Shown: positions 1 through 10,819 of the stretch, in pieces
How the letters are laid out: every line of letters starts with the position of its first letter
Numbering within the stretch: the stretch's first letter is position 1
Made by a program: the position numbers and the translations under genes
Source of the DNA: Saccharina japonica
Lineage: Eukaryota > Sar > Phaeophyceae > Laminariales > Laminariaceae
Reading direction: 5' to 3'
Assembly: GCA_008828725.1 (NCBI GenBank)
Contig: MEHQ01002784.1
Coordinates: 150,298 to 214,297, forward strand
Length of the DNA: 64,000 bases
Notes under the pieces: model-generated
What the model saw: the letters and a program-made list of their open reading frames with translations, nothing else
Database searches by the model: none
What the model was told of the DNA's origin: nothing

Positions 1-269
1 ACCGTCAGTCAGTAGCAGGGGGAGAGCGTTAAGGCCCAACGTGCGTAACGTAGACCGTGTGGATTGAGTTTATTTTCTGGCTACAGCAGTACGAAGTACT
101 ACCCTACAGTAAGGGAGTCGTTGAAGGTGGGCAACATGAGCTTCGATTCCTGCTGCCCTGAAGAGCTGCGTTTATACACGAATACTAAATATTTGATGCA
201 AACAACTGCAGTAGTACAGTAGTACTGATGTGGTGTTGTGGATTATGAGCGATGGGTGCCACGTAGTAA

Positions 270-529
270 AACATGCATGTAAATGATACGTGGTATTGCT
301 GTATATCTTAATAACAACCGCTCAAGAAAAATGGTCGTAGGCACGCCTTTGCAGAAAAAAAAAGTTTGGAACGCCATTTCAAAATAAGCATACGCATTTT
401 AAGAATTTGGCGTTTTGCACCCTTTCGCCAGATAAGAATGTGGATATAAGCATTTGTGCTGAAATCAGCAAGAAAATAAGACGCGAGCCTCAGCCAAAAT
501 AGGAGATTCTTATCATCTGTCGCGTACTG
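270..529 (-). mobile_element. Tc1/mariner-like element, terminal fragment
   Basis: This is the reverse-complement counterpart of the left end of the elements at 44333 and 49248. The outer terminus reads CTGTCGCGTACTG followed by TA (530-531). Inward it shares the blocks around 'aaatcagcaagaaaataagacgcgagcctc' (split here only as a landmark) and the stretch TAAGAATTTGGCGTTTTGCA. The inner boundary near 270 is where similarity fades; the other terminus is not in view, so the copy is truncated or diverged. No reading frame is preserved. The family assignment rests on the TA flank and CAGT-type terminus and is an inference. Confidence 0.65.
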
Positions 530-531
530 TA

Positions 532-1409
532 CTACTCCTACCGTCTTGCTCTATATGTCAATTTTCTTGCCTAGGATCCAGAGGCATGGCGACTATATTG
601 TGTTTCTAGGCAGGTTGCTACTGCAGGGTTTCTTTTGAATGCATTGATCTAAGGAGGGTGCCGATTGGTTTGGCTACAAGTACTCGCATCGCACTATTTT
701 TGTGATTGGCCAGGTAGACACATAAACAAACAAACGCTTCAAGCTGACGATAGGGTCGAGGTATTGGTCAATTGGCGCACACGGTGGAAAAATATGCCGG
801 CCGTGCCCCCTCCCCTTTTAAAAATCGGTTTACCCTTTTCCTGACCACCCCGTCTTGTCATCGCCCACTACACCTCGTGGTCATCCATCAGCCAGCTACA
901 ACGTCAAACGCCAGCACATCAAAACTCAAGGGCAAGCTGGCATCACGTTAAATTTTCTACAACATGGATCTGGTATCGTTTCGATCGAGAACAAGTATGA
1001 CGACGACCTCATTATTTCGCCAACCCGTCAAGATCTTCAGCGGACTTATGTATCGTTTTGACTTTGAGCTGCATGTCACCGATGACTAGAGATATATCAT
1101 ACATACGCTCAGGTGGTTCCCGTAACTCGTTTCCCCTGAAACAAGAGGTGCACACAACAGCAGAAGCGCTGGTATCCGACGATCTCATTGAGATTCTTCA
1201 TGAGCACATCGCCCTCTCCCAGGTGACGATAGCAGCAGCTTGAATATTGGATATTCGATCAACGAAGGGGTACGTTCTGCAAGCCTATACCATTTTTCGT
1301 TACAGTCAGTAGTAGTAAATTCTAGACGATTTTTGTGGGTGCTTTAACTGGCTCTTCCGTTACACAAAGTATATCACTTGATCGTGGAGAATATATAGTC
1401 ATAGACGGA
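532..1409. other. No recognisable gene; two short unassigned ORFs
   Basis: Two short open frames (855-1061 and 1058-1243) abut in different frames. Neither resembles a family I know, and the second opens at TTG, not ATG. I see no promoter, RNA gene or repeat boundary here and treat the stretch as intergenic. Confidence 0.4.
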
Positions 1410-1960
1410 AATATAAGGACCATTGAACAGTCGATTTTTCTATTTATTAATAATTGGAATTGCCTTTTCAATGAGAATGAATATCGAAAATATTGTTTTT
1501 TAATGAAATAAATTATTATAAATACGTCAGCTGTGAGTTCAACCGATTGAATAGTTGTAAGAGGTGTACTTCTCTCACAGTCATTTTTTCACTGTAGACT
1601 ATTGTCAGTTGTGACACCCGTCGATAACAAACAAAAAGTAAATCGGCATCGGCAGTCTCAACATATCGAAGATCCCAGAAAATCTGGATTTATGGGCGAG
1701 GTACCTCGCTCATAACAGCAAATTCCCTCAAATTCTTGATTTTTCGAGCCTGTCAAGGTTGATTTTATTTTGTTTTTCGTGGATCGATACCTACCATCGA
1801 GGAACCTATTTGGTGAAATTTTGAACGTGAGCGAAATCCTACTCTTGAACAATAACTAAGTACTAAAATCGGTTTTCATTTTAATCGGAAAGGCAATTCT
1901 CAGTTAGGAAAATCGGCTGTTATTGGGTCTTACGTGTGAAGATCCAAAGGTCCTTATATT
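1410..1960. mobile_element. 551-bp TIR element (unclassified MITE)
   Basis: The ends are a perfect 12-bp inverted repeat, AATATAAGGACC at 1410 and GGTCCTTATATT ending at 1960. The interior is AT-rich and non-coding. I cannot see a convincing target-site duplication. Pieces of the interior recur elsewhere: the stretch around 1520-1552 (containing AAATACGTCAGCTGTGAG) returns near 42290 and 54950, and the stretch around 1860-1925 (GGAAAGGCAATTCTCA) returns near 36690. This makes it a dispersed family and not a unique hairpin. Superfamily unknown. Confidence 0.65.
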
Positions 1961-2374
1961 ATCGCCCAGAGTGGTGGGTAATTTCAAACACAATCCCGTC
2001 CATTTCATCTCTACACCTCTAAAGCGAAGATACTGATATGTATCATACATATAAGAAACATTAGCGTATTTAATAGCAGCAAGTTACGTTCCTCATAATT
2101 TCGGCCACAGCGATAATATTTTGCCACACCTACAAAGAGTATTTACCACCTCCACACTATTCTCCGAGTTTGCAAAATACTTTATTCCACCTTATGAATC
2201 AAAGATGTCGGGAGACATGTCAATGTCAAGCTGTATGTCTGTCAAGGCGGCCTGTCAAGGCAAATCCAGCTGTCTAGACATATGTCCCCAACCCCCGTGG
2301 CAGTAAAATCTTCGCAATTTAGTGTGGAAACCCCTATTTATTCATTTATTTCGCGCGGGTATTTTACAAGGGGT

Positions 2375-2720
2375 ACGCGCGGTAAAAGTCGGGACGGGAA
2401 AATGTGGTCGGGACGGGAACGGTACGGCACGGGAATGGCAAACCGTCAGATTTTTCGTTCCCGACCGCGATTTCCCGACGGCGATTTCCCGACCGGCACC
2501 ATCGTCAGTTTCTGTTCACGAGCTCTACCGTCCCGCGGTAATGGCCGTGTTCCCGTTCCCGACTATTTTCCATCCCGCTGTCTGCCAATTCCCGACTATT
2601 CCCGTCCCGCTGTCCGCCCAGTCCCGATTATTCCCACCCCACTGTCAAATAAGTGATTCCCGTCCCATCCTGACCTTCGGGCACAGCTCTTCCCATCCCG
2701 CATCTCACTATTGGGGCAGA
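2375..2720. repeat. Degenerate CGGGACGGGAA / TTCCCGTCCCG short-period array
   Basis: The words GACGGGAA, then TTCCCGAC and CCCGTCCC, recur every 8-20 bp, with the strand sense flipping near the middle (about 2500). The left half is GGGAA-rich and the right half is its TTCCC complement, so the array could fold. Similar CCGTCCCG words fill the interior of the elements at 45050-45760 and 49940-50650. Open frames here are by-products of the missing stops in this composition. Confidence 0.6.
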
Positions 2721-2819
2721 TATTCCCATTCCATTTACCGCCGTTTGTTTAGTTTTCCCATCGCATGACCATGAATGGATGCAAGTGCGTATACTGCTGT
2801 AGACTGGGGGAGACTGCAG

Positions 2820-2884
2820 ATATTCGTGCGTCTACGATTTGTTTATATTTCCGATTTATAAACAAATCGTATACGCACGAATAT
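2820..2884. other. Near-perfect inverted repeat, 28-bp arms, 9-nt loop
   Basis: Arms 2820-2847 and 2857-2884 are complementary with a single mismatch (C at 2832 against the partner that would pair with A). The loop is TTTCCGATT-like and AT-rich. The stem is short for a plant-type miRNA precursor but would extrude or fold in RNA. No repeat copy was noticed elsewhere in the window. Confidence 0.75.
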
Positions 2885-3161
2885 GTATGTATACGAAGTA
2901 CGCGTATGATATTACAAGAACGGTGGGAATGAGGAGCGTGACAGACGCCTTCAAGTGGTCAAACTCCTACCTGCAATAAGCTATACTTCGTTGTCGGTTC
3001 TTCTTTTTTTGCGGTGTTCCTACAATCGTAATTGATCGGATCGTTCTGTATCCGAAGCGATTTGTATCGGCACAAAAACGTGAATGTGTTCATACAGATA
3101 TAGGTTGGTGGGTGTGCGTTGTGGGTGAGAGAGTTTCTGGGTGGGTCGGTTGGCCCCTGAT

Positions 3162-4533
3162 AAGAGGTGGGCAGCTAGAGCGAAAATAAAAAACCGACAA
3201 CCGGCTAAGGAGACGTCATTCTCAAACCCAAAAACCGGTTTAGACCTGTTTTTTTAGCCGGTTTAAACCCGTTAACCGAAAACCGGTTTAAACCGGATGG
3301 CAACATGAAACGCCTCCAAACCATTGAACTAAACGGTATGTATGCGTCCCATACATGCTGTGTATGTGGACTCCGAGCCACTGTTAGCGTATTGATGGAA
3401 CACGAGGTGGTATGGTACAACAACACCACAGCCTATTTTACGGGGTGACGTGAACTCCAGGTACAAGTCATTATTTTTACGACATTGCCGTCACAGGTAC
3501 AACAACACTGATTGCTGCTGCTGCAGTGCGATTTTCGTGGGCAGTCGAGAGCGCAGCAGATCTACAATCGACAGCGTAAGGCGCTGCATATACATACCGC
3601 ACACCGAAACCCTTTTTTTTTTCGGCCCGCACACAAAGAGCAAGTGAACTGCGATCTCCCCACTGAAAACATTTGAGTTTCGGCCCGCACACAAAAACCA
3701 AGTCACAAGGTGGACCTCCAGAACAAAAACCAGGTCAATTTCGATCCCAAGGAAAATATGATGCCCCGAGACTAAAATTAAGTATTTTCCGGTCCTGACA
3801 CAAAATCGATGACCTGACACTAAAACCAAGTATTTTTCGGCCCTGACTTGCCCTGATTAACAAAACAGTCAATTTCCATCCATACACTAAAACCAAGTCA
3901 TTTTCGGCCCTGACACTAAAAACCAAATCAATTTCGACCCCCCGCACAAAACTCAAGCTAATTACTATCCCCGCACAAAATCAATTATATTTCAATTCCC
4001 TGCACTAAAAACAAGTTAAATTTTAATCCTCGACACTAAAATCAAGCCATTTTCGATCTCTATTCTAAAACTAAGACAATTCCGATGCCCCACACTAAAA
4101 ACAAGTAATTTTCAACCACCAATACTAAAACGAAGTGTTTTTCGACCCGCACACAAAACCTAAGTCAAATCGGATACCTACACTGAATCAAGTCAATTCA
4201 TATTCCCCGCACAAAAAAGAATCGTTCTCGCCCCACACGCAATTACCACGTCATTCAGACACTACAACCAAGTAATTTTCGACCCGTACAATATTACTAC
4301 TGTACTGCTGTACTGCTGTACTGTACGTAGCAGTGTAATCAGTCAAGAGTCGGTCCGATTCTGCCGGTTCGGTTAACCGCGATTTTTTCCGGTTTACGCC
4401 GGTTTCGGTTAACCGGTTTAAACCGGCCAAAAAAACGCGGTTCTATTTGCCAAAAACCGTCTACTCGGGCACGCCTGCTGGGTTTCCGAAAACCGGTTTA
4501 AACCGGTTTTTTACTTAAAGGTGCCCACCTCTA
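3162..4533. mobile_element. Non-autonomous hAT-type element, 1.37 kb
   Basis: The termini AAGAGGTGGGCA (3162) and TGCCCACCTCTA (to 4533) form a 12-bp inverted repeat with one outer mismatch. They are flanked by an 8-bp direct duplication CCCCTGAT (3154-3161 and 4534-4541). An 8-bp TSD with a TAGRGGTGGGCA terminus is the hAT signature. Just inside both ends are several copies of AACCGGTTTAAACCGG (3190-3300 and 4370-4510), arranged like the subterminal repeats that hAT transposases bind. The centre is a minisatellite; no transposase frame remains. Confidence 0.85.
3600..4290. repeat. ~30-bp minisatellite inside the hAT element
   Basis: About twenty degenerate units follow the pattern CACTAAAACCAAGTCA then TTTTCGACCCCG. 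Units vary by small indels, so the period drifts from about 28 to 36 bp. The same ACTAAAACCAAGT word appears singly near 5310 and 19800, next to other mobile-element ends. Antisense open frames across the array are composition artefacts. Confidence 0.8.
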
Positions 4534-4541
4534 CCCCTGAT

Positions 4542-5640
4542 CTGGTTGTCGCACTATCGCCAACACAATCCACCAACAGCATTTTGAGTTAAGCGATGTG
4601 GGTCAGCGTAACATCCTTGTACAGTGGTGAGTGGATCGCTGGGGTGTCGGTGTTTGAGGCGGAAACGATGAAAACCTATTGTACAATAGGGCATCATGTA
4701 TGTGTACAGGGCAGGTATAATAATAAAAACATCCCAAATACGTACGTAGGTATACGTGAAAAAAAAAGAACTGTGAAGGACAGGGTAGTTACGTATGTAT
4801 CGTAGACCTCGGAATCACGCATGTAAACATGGATACCTCAAACGACAGGCCTAAAGAGCCTGCCAAGTCATCAACCCCGGGTCGGAAGCGGTCCCTTCGT
4901 TTTGACGTAAGGTCGAACTCTCTCCGGGGAAACGACGGGGTCATCCATTGTGGGGCCCCGCATAAGCAGGGTCCCACAGGACGGAAACCTCGAGGGTGGT
5001 GCCCTCGCGCGCTCGCCCCTTGGCGCACTCCGAGACATAGACAATTAGCACCTCCTTGCTACATGATACGGAAGAAAACTGCTCGGCACGGTCGGCCGTA
5101 ACGACCCCTGCAGGCATCAGGGATTGGGAGCTCGTCACTACGACATCATTGGCCTCGGGGGCAGGCGCTAGTTCCACAGAATACGTAATATTAACGACAA
5201 AATGCAAAAAAACAGAATACAAAACACAAAACACAAAAAGTACCTGGTCTATATAAATATGGGCAACTGCCAAAATCAGGTATACCTAATCCATTTGAGC
5301 CAAAATCAGGTATATACTAAAACCAAGTAAAGAACGCGCACCACAAACGGTGTTTTTTAGGATTTTTTGGCTGTGAGAAACGATCAAACATACTTTTGAA
5401 TTTGCGCCTGAACAGCAGAAGGATACGAGCTGGGCTGGCCAAGATCAGCTTTTTGTTGGCCAGCCACCCTGATCAGTTGTTTTTTTCGAATTTTGATCTG
5501 AAATTTTGACACGTCGTGCTTCTTGATAGTCTTCCAAAGGGATTCATTACTGCACCATTTTGTTTTGTTTTTTTTTCGTGAACTATGCACATTTCAGAAA
5601 AATCCGGAAATTGGTTTCGGGCACAACTACCAGAAAAATA
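4542..5640. other. No recognisable gene; repeat fragments
   Basis: The block 4694-4752 (GGGCAGGTATAATAATAAAA) matches 20281-20330. The motif GCCAAAATCAGGTATA occurs twice at 5270-5315 and resembles the core of the 19290-19480 repeat. An open frame from ATG 4829 (90 codons, basic, Pro/Arg-rich) has no recognisable similarity and I do not call it a gene. Confidence 0.45.
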
Positions 5641-6180
5641 AATAAATCAAAAGGTGCAGTAATAAATGCCTTTGTCTTGCCGTTACGTAAGACGTGTAAA
5701 CAATTAAAGCCAAAAAAACAAAAATTGGAGTGAGAATCCCACAGTTCGTGTTTCTCCCCGTAGTATCTTGCCTTTGTATAGGGAATCTTACGCACGCCAT
5801 ATCTTTTGATGATCGGCGAATTAGGCGATGGTGAGGATATCAGTCGATTCGTCATGCCTCAAGGAAGATACACACCACTCGTAGACAGCGCCTACCGCAC
5901 ACCGTATATATATACCCTGCGAAGGGGCCGTCGCAATTTACGCAGGAGGACCAGAGCGACGGGTTGCCGGCACAGATGGAGCACTCAGGACAGCCACACA
6001 GCACCAGTATTTACAGCGGCGGCGGCAGACCGAGGAGGGATATTCAAAAGGACCGAGTGTTTGGTATATCTACAGCAGGAAGCCAAAACAGCAGCAGACA
6101 AACTACTTGAAAACATATTCTACAAGAGGCAGGCTGCAGGAGGAGTGAAAACACCAACGAAAATTATAGCTCGGCCGCCT
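5640..6180. repeat. Dispersed repeat, first copies of two blocks
   Basis: Block 1 (5640-5880) is a diverged copy of 53405-53545 plus 53955-54025, including GTGAGAATCCCA and GGCGATGGTGAGGATA; the second copy is interrupted by about 400 bp. Block 2 (5930-6130) is a diverged copy of 13445-13650, sharing GGCGGCGGC, ATATTCAAA and CAGCAGACAA. A 182-codon frame across 5806-6354 follows the GC-rich repeats and shows no domain. Confidence 0.55.
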
Positions 6181-6261
6181 GCCCTGTCTTCGCAAAAAGC
6201 TCACGGTCGCTGCTGTTACCGCTGTCCATGTTGCCGGGCTGGAGGTACAGAGCAGTGGACT

Positions 6262-6480
6262 ACCGCAGGCACGCACGATGTGTTTGCTAGCTCTAGACGC
6301 TCAGCTCGTGCGCCCATTTTTCTGATTGCGGAAAACCGCAGGCACGCACGATAGGTGTGCAAGCTCTAGAAGCTACGCTCGTGTGCCCATTTTTCTGATT
6401 GCGGAAAACCGCAGGCACGCACGATAGGTGTGCAAGCTCTAGAAGCTACGCTCGTGTGCCCATTTTTCTGATCGCCGTTC
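6262..6480. repeat. Three tandem units of 73 bp
   Basis: Units begin at ACCGCAGGCACGCACGA at 6262, 6335 and 6408. The second and third are nearly identical and the first is more diverged, which implies a recent duplication on top of an older one. The units contain a TCTAGA hexamer and a TTTTTCTGATTGCGG block. Confidence 0.9.
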
Positions 6481-7842
6481 ACCCACGGTCCAACTTTTGC
6501 TCAAATAATTCCACGAATTCCAGCTCTTTGCTCAAGATACAGAATAATAAAAATCGACTTGGTGGCTTTTCCCACCAACCCGATTTATGGCGATAATATC
6601 GCCCTATCTGACTACGGTATAGAACTGGGTATGCCGATATTTCATTCAAAAACTTCGTATATGTCGATATTTTATCAGTTTTGATACTATCCGGTCCTAT
6701 TTGCCAGGGGAAAGCCACAGTCGTATAAAACGACGAAAATGCTCTGTATCATCAGTGTAAATATAATACGAGTACACACGACAGAGTGGATGGACAGCTC
6801 ACGTTATCAGTAGACGTTATCTGAAGACACAAGCGTATACTCGTAATATAATACGACGGAAAATAAATAAATAAATGCTCGGTATCATACACTCGTAGTG
6901 TGGAAATTTCTTTACTTTCTCGCTATCAGCATCGATTCCTCTTGTCTTTGCGGTCACGAATATGGTTGAATCATAAAAAAAGAAAAGAAAAGGAAAAAAA
7001 AAAAATCATTTTTCATGAGTTATGACTAATAAACTATAAACGTCGATGGAAAACATGTGCTGGATGGACCTGGTACACACGAGAGAGAGTGGATGGGTAT
7101 TTCATATTATGTTAATTATTGACTCAGAAAATCATAAATTAAATTGAGTCCATTTTTTCTCGAAAACTCAGCAGTCTCATTCCAAGGCGTCACGTATACT
7201 CGTACGTACGATATAATGCGAAACACCACACTGAATGAACCGACACTGCGCAAATGTACAGCAGTGCCCCACGAAGTGATGAGCCTCAGCAATGCTGAAA
7301 TGCCTCCTCACAAAACGTTTATTTTATTTTATTTTTCCAAAATATTTTTCAGGAGGAAACTAAGGAAATGTCCCCCACCAGTCGAAGTGCGGGTATCGCC
7401 CCACCCCCGACCAGACACCTTGCTCTTTGAAAACTCCGTCATCATGGGTGCCTTCTGAATCACCCTCGACTGAATACAGAGCAAATGTCATGGAAAAAAA
7501 TAAATAAATATACGTATAATATATTACATATACTTCATATATATAACATAAATGTACCGTATATCTCAAGTCAAGATTAAACATATCATCGTAGATTGGA
7601 CCGTACGTACTGCACACCCCGAGAAAACTGCAACAGGATCAGTGCTCCGTGGGTAGAGTGTTATACTATTGTAGCGTAGAGTCCGTACCGGTGTTATTGC
7701 AAAACAAAGGCCGCATCACGCCTTCTAAATTTTGTACGATTGATGCTGTGCCGATAAGTACAGTTTAGCTGTAAACTGTAGATAATACCGACCGAAAACC
7801 TCCACGTTGGAGAGTGTGTGTGTATTGAGACCACTATTCTGA
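6481..7842. other. AT-rich stretch without a recognisable gene
   Basis: This holds oligo-A runs (6978-7005), TAAATAAATA runs near 6862 and 7500, and CGTACGTACG near 7200. A tRNA-like looking segment near 7640-7700 lacks a proper B box. No conserved protein is visible on either strand. The gypsy pol remnant begins near its right edge. Confidence 0.5.
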
Positions 7843-8480
7843 TTGTACCACCTGCTTGAAAGCCCGGAACACTTCTTACTAAGTCGACATCCTGCGCCCG
7901 TAATCGCTAGCCTGAACAAGAACGACAAGGAGCGCCATTCAAACTTCAGAAAACAGACAGGGCTCAAGACTACGGAATCAACGCGCAACGAACTTCGTGC
8001 AGCACTTACTCGAGCATTGGATGAAACCACGTTTACACCTGCCGAATAATAAAAAGTACTGACTTTATGCACGAAATATCGCAGCGTTTTTTCCTCGTCA
8101 CCTCAAGAGCTAGGTAGATGTACCCTGGACGAAGCAGCGTTTCCTCTTGAACCAGGAACACGGCCTGTAAATAGAACCCCGTACCGTGAAAACCCACACG
8201 TACAGGAGACTATAGACAAGTGCGTGAACCAGATGGAACAAGATGGATTCATTGAACAACGCCCTAGTCCCTGGAGTTCCGCAGTAACTATTGTCGCAAA
8301 ATCAGACGGCACTCCTCGGTTCTGCATAGATTCCAGGTCGACCATAAATAAAAATAAAATCCGGTGTAAGAGTCCTGGCCTATTCCTAACTTAGAAAGCC
8401 GCCTGGACACGGTCGGAGGAGCACGTTGTATAACTGTGTGTGACGTATAGAATGCTTACCACCAGATACCAGTAGCAGAG
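7843..8480 (+). pseudogene. Gypsy pol: linker and N-terminal RT fingers
   Basis: The frame starting near 7843 runs through two consecutive stops (8047-8052) and then continues in the same frame. It reads a typical approach to RT (EPGTRPVNRTPYR, then VQETIDKCVNQMEQDGFIEQ and SPWSSAVTIVAKSDG, and FCIDSR). These correspond to RT motifs 1-2 of Ty3/gypsy elements. The frame is lost around 8345-8400. A new frame carries the LDTVGGA and CDV stop NAYHQ segment, where an in-frame TAG sits just after the first catalytic Asp region. Confidence 0.88.
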
Positions 8481-8502
8481 AACGAACAAGATAAAACTGC
8501 TT

Positions 8503-9030
8503 TTGTCACGCAGAACGGGAAGTGGGTTTTGTTTTTATAAACACCTACCCCTCGGTAAAGCTAACGCGCCGTTTCTGTTCTCGCGAATCATGTCACTAGT
8601 TGTTACACATTTTGGTCCAAAGAGTGGGCTCCTGGTTCACATGGACGACTGTATATGTTGTCTATCCACCGGGACAGGCCACTTACCACTGCTAGAAAGT
8701 ATGTTCAAAGCCTTGCAAGCAGCCGGCTTCACCCTCAAACAATCGAAAGGACAGTTTGGACCTCGAGAAGCAATATACTTGGGACACATACTAACTGCCG
8801 ATAGTATTCAGATCGGTGAGGATCGCATAAAAGCTATAGTTGACCTGCCGACGCCTAAAACCATCAAGGAGTCGCGGTCAGTACTAGGAATGGTTAACTT
8901 TGTACGCAAGTTTATACCTAACTTAGCCGGTATCATAGCACCCCTGGTAGCCCTCACGAAAAAAAAGAGGCCGCCAAAGAAGTCGCTAAACGTTGGAAAC
9001 CAGAACACGATCAGGCGTACGCAACAGTGA
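8503..9030 (+). pseudogene. Gypsy pol: RT palm and thumb
   Basis: This reads the FPLGLANAP-type motif as LPLGKANAPFLFSRIM. It then has the catalytic box as HMDD, where Ty3/gypsy enzymes usually have YxDD or FxDD, so the aromatic residue is replaced by His. It continues with LKQSKGQFG, YLGHI, and the thumb motif TIKESRSVLGMVNFVRKFIPN. The family normally continues in frame into RNase H; here the frame ends near 9030. Confidence 0.9.
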
Positions 9031-9440
9031 AACAATTACTCACTCAGGCGCCCGTACTTCAAATTCCCGATTTTTCTAAAGACTTTGCGATACACGTCGA
9101 CGCCTCGGAAGCAGGCGCAGGAGCATTCCTCGCCCAGCATAATGGCGACGACCTCGTAATAATCGTAAACTTTAGTCAACGCTTTAACGACAGCCAGAGC
9201 CACTATTCTGCTACGCTCAAAGAATGTTATGCTGTGGTCTTGGCCAAACAGCATTGGAGACCATATTTATGGGGACGACATTTTGTGTGTGACAGATCAC
9301 GCGGCCCTGATACCTGTACTCAATGCAAGATACATCGAACATGTTAACACGCTGGGCAATAGCATTACAGTCTTTCGACTTCACAGTCCAACACAAACCA
9401 GGTAAACAACACATCGTACCGGACACGCGGTCACGAATGT
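9027..9440 (+). pseudogene. Gypsy pol: RNase H
   Basis: The first frame (9027 to about 9300) carries PVLQIPDFSKDFAIHVDAS with the first catalytic Asp, GAGAFLAQ and the Glu of LKECYAVV. After a frame change near 9295, TDHAAL supplies the third acidic residue. The end motif RWAIALQSFDFTVQHKPGK lies in the frame that runs from 9323. The order and spacing match retroviral-type RNase H of Ty3/gypsy elements. Confidence 0.88.
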
Positions 9441-10105
9441 TTGCGTTTGAGCACCAGCAAGAAGTAGCTGTGCCGTCCCTCGCGCCCATTTGCCGCAATG
9501 TACCAAATGACCCAAAGCTACAAATAGCTCGCGCCCCCCGACCATATCAGATCTCCGCCGACAAACTGGATAACTTAGAACCAGTACGCAGCGACAGAGA
9601 GCTCTTTAGTGTGAAATCAGTATTCGTGAGCGCGACAAATGTTTTCATGTCCGTCGATCAAGAAAAATTCCGCTCAGCACAAACAATAGAGTACGGACGG
9701 TACATCGATTACGTACAGCACGTACAAGCACCGTTACCCAAGAAAGAAACGAAAACAACCATGTCTTACTATTCAGTACAAGACGGACTGTTGTTTAAAT
9801 CGTACCTTCCGGGACACCTTCGAAAACGAAGCATCTTCCACGATCAGCTCGTAGTACCAGAGGCTCTTGTTGGATTGATTCTGCACGCCTACCACGATCA
9901 CGCGCTATCCGGAGGACACCTCGCACCTCGACCGACTTATGACAAAATCCGCCAGAAATATCGGTGGCCCACCATCAGCCGCGACGTACGAGAGTGGTGC
10001 GAAAAATGCCAAGCTTGCCAACGACGAAAAACAGCACACAACAGACCCAAACTCCCGACAGGCCATTTACCTGTCGAGCGGCCATTTCAACGAAATATCG
10101 GTTGA
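9440..10105 (+). pseudogene. Gypsy pol: linker and integrase HHCC zinc-binding domain
   Basis: The same frame as the RNase H end continues to an H-H-C-C domain. The histidines are in HDHALSGGH and the cysteines in WCEKCQACQRRK. The intervening region PTYDKIRQKYRWPTISRDV is typical of gypsy integrase N-termini. The frame leaves the pol reading phase at about 10100. Confidence 0.9.
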
Positions 10106-10810
10106 CTTAGTAGAGTACAAATCGGTATCAACTTTAGCCGCAGGGATCGAATGCAAATACGTTCTCTCGATGATGGACCACCTGACGAGGTTTGTGGTGT
10201 TGTGGCCGGTACGTGATAAAGCGGCCGGCACAGTAGCCAATGCCATAATCGAGATAATAATTAGCATATTCGGCCCACCAGAAACCTTGCATAGCGAGCA
10301 AGGTCCCAAATTCGAGAATAAGGTGATATACCAGTTGCAACAAATACTCGGATACAAAAAGACCTGCACAACGCCGTACCGGCCGCAGGGTAATTCAGTG
10401 TCCGAACGAGTACACTCGACGGTGCACAGCATGCTAGCAATGAACAGTGCCGTCGACCAAAGCAACTGGGCCACTCTCTTACCGTTTGTACAGCTAGCAC
10501 GCAACACTAGTTTTAGTGCAACGACGCACGAGACACCATTCTCCTTAAGGTTCGGAAGACAACCCGGACTCCCAGTCGATATCATTCTCGGTATTCCCCA
10601 TGTAGGAAGAACAGCAAACACCGAAAAAAAATCGCACAAAACACGCGGGACAGTATGCAAATCGCCTTTGAACTCGCACGCCGAAACCGAGCGTGCAGTC
10701 AAACAGGCAGAACATAACTGCAAACTTAAACCGCACCCCGTGTTCCAACCTGGACAATATGTGCTCGTGTTCACACCATACCAGGCCTCGGATGGTCCCA
10801 ACCCAAAGCT
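10080..10810 (+). pseudogene. Gypsy pol: integrase catalytic core
   Basis: The core starts at SVDLVEY (first catalytic Asp) and has MMDHLTRF. The second catalytic position reads LHSEQGPKFEN, where the family has SDxG, so the catalytic Asp appears as Glu. The third, catalytic Glu, is in NSVSERVHSTVHSML. Downstream HETPFSLRFGRQPGLP matches the usual post-core segment. A frame change near 10800 separates it from the C-terminal domain. Confidence 0.9.
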
Positions 10811-10819
10811 ACTACTACC

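Noticed and set aside
7630..7710. tRNA-like segment around GCTCCGTGGGTAGAGTG
   Set aside because: The D-arm is suggestive, but no GGTTCGA-type B box follows and no cloverleaf can be drawn.
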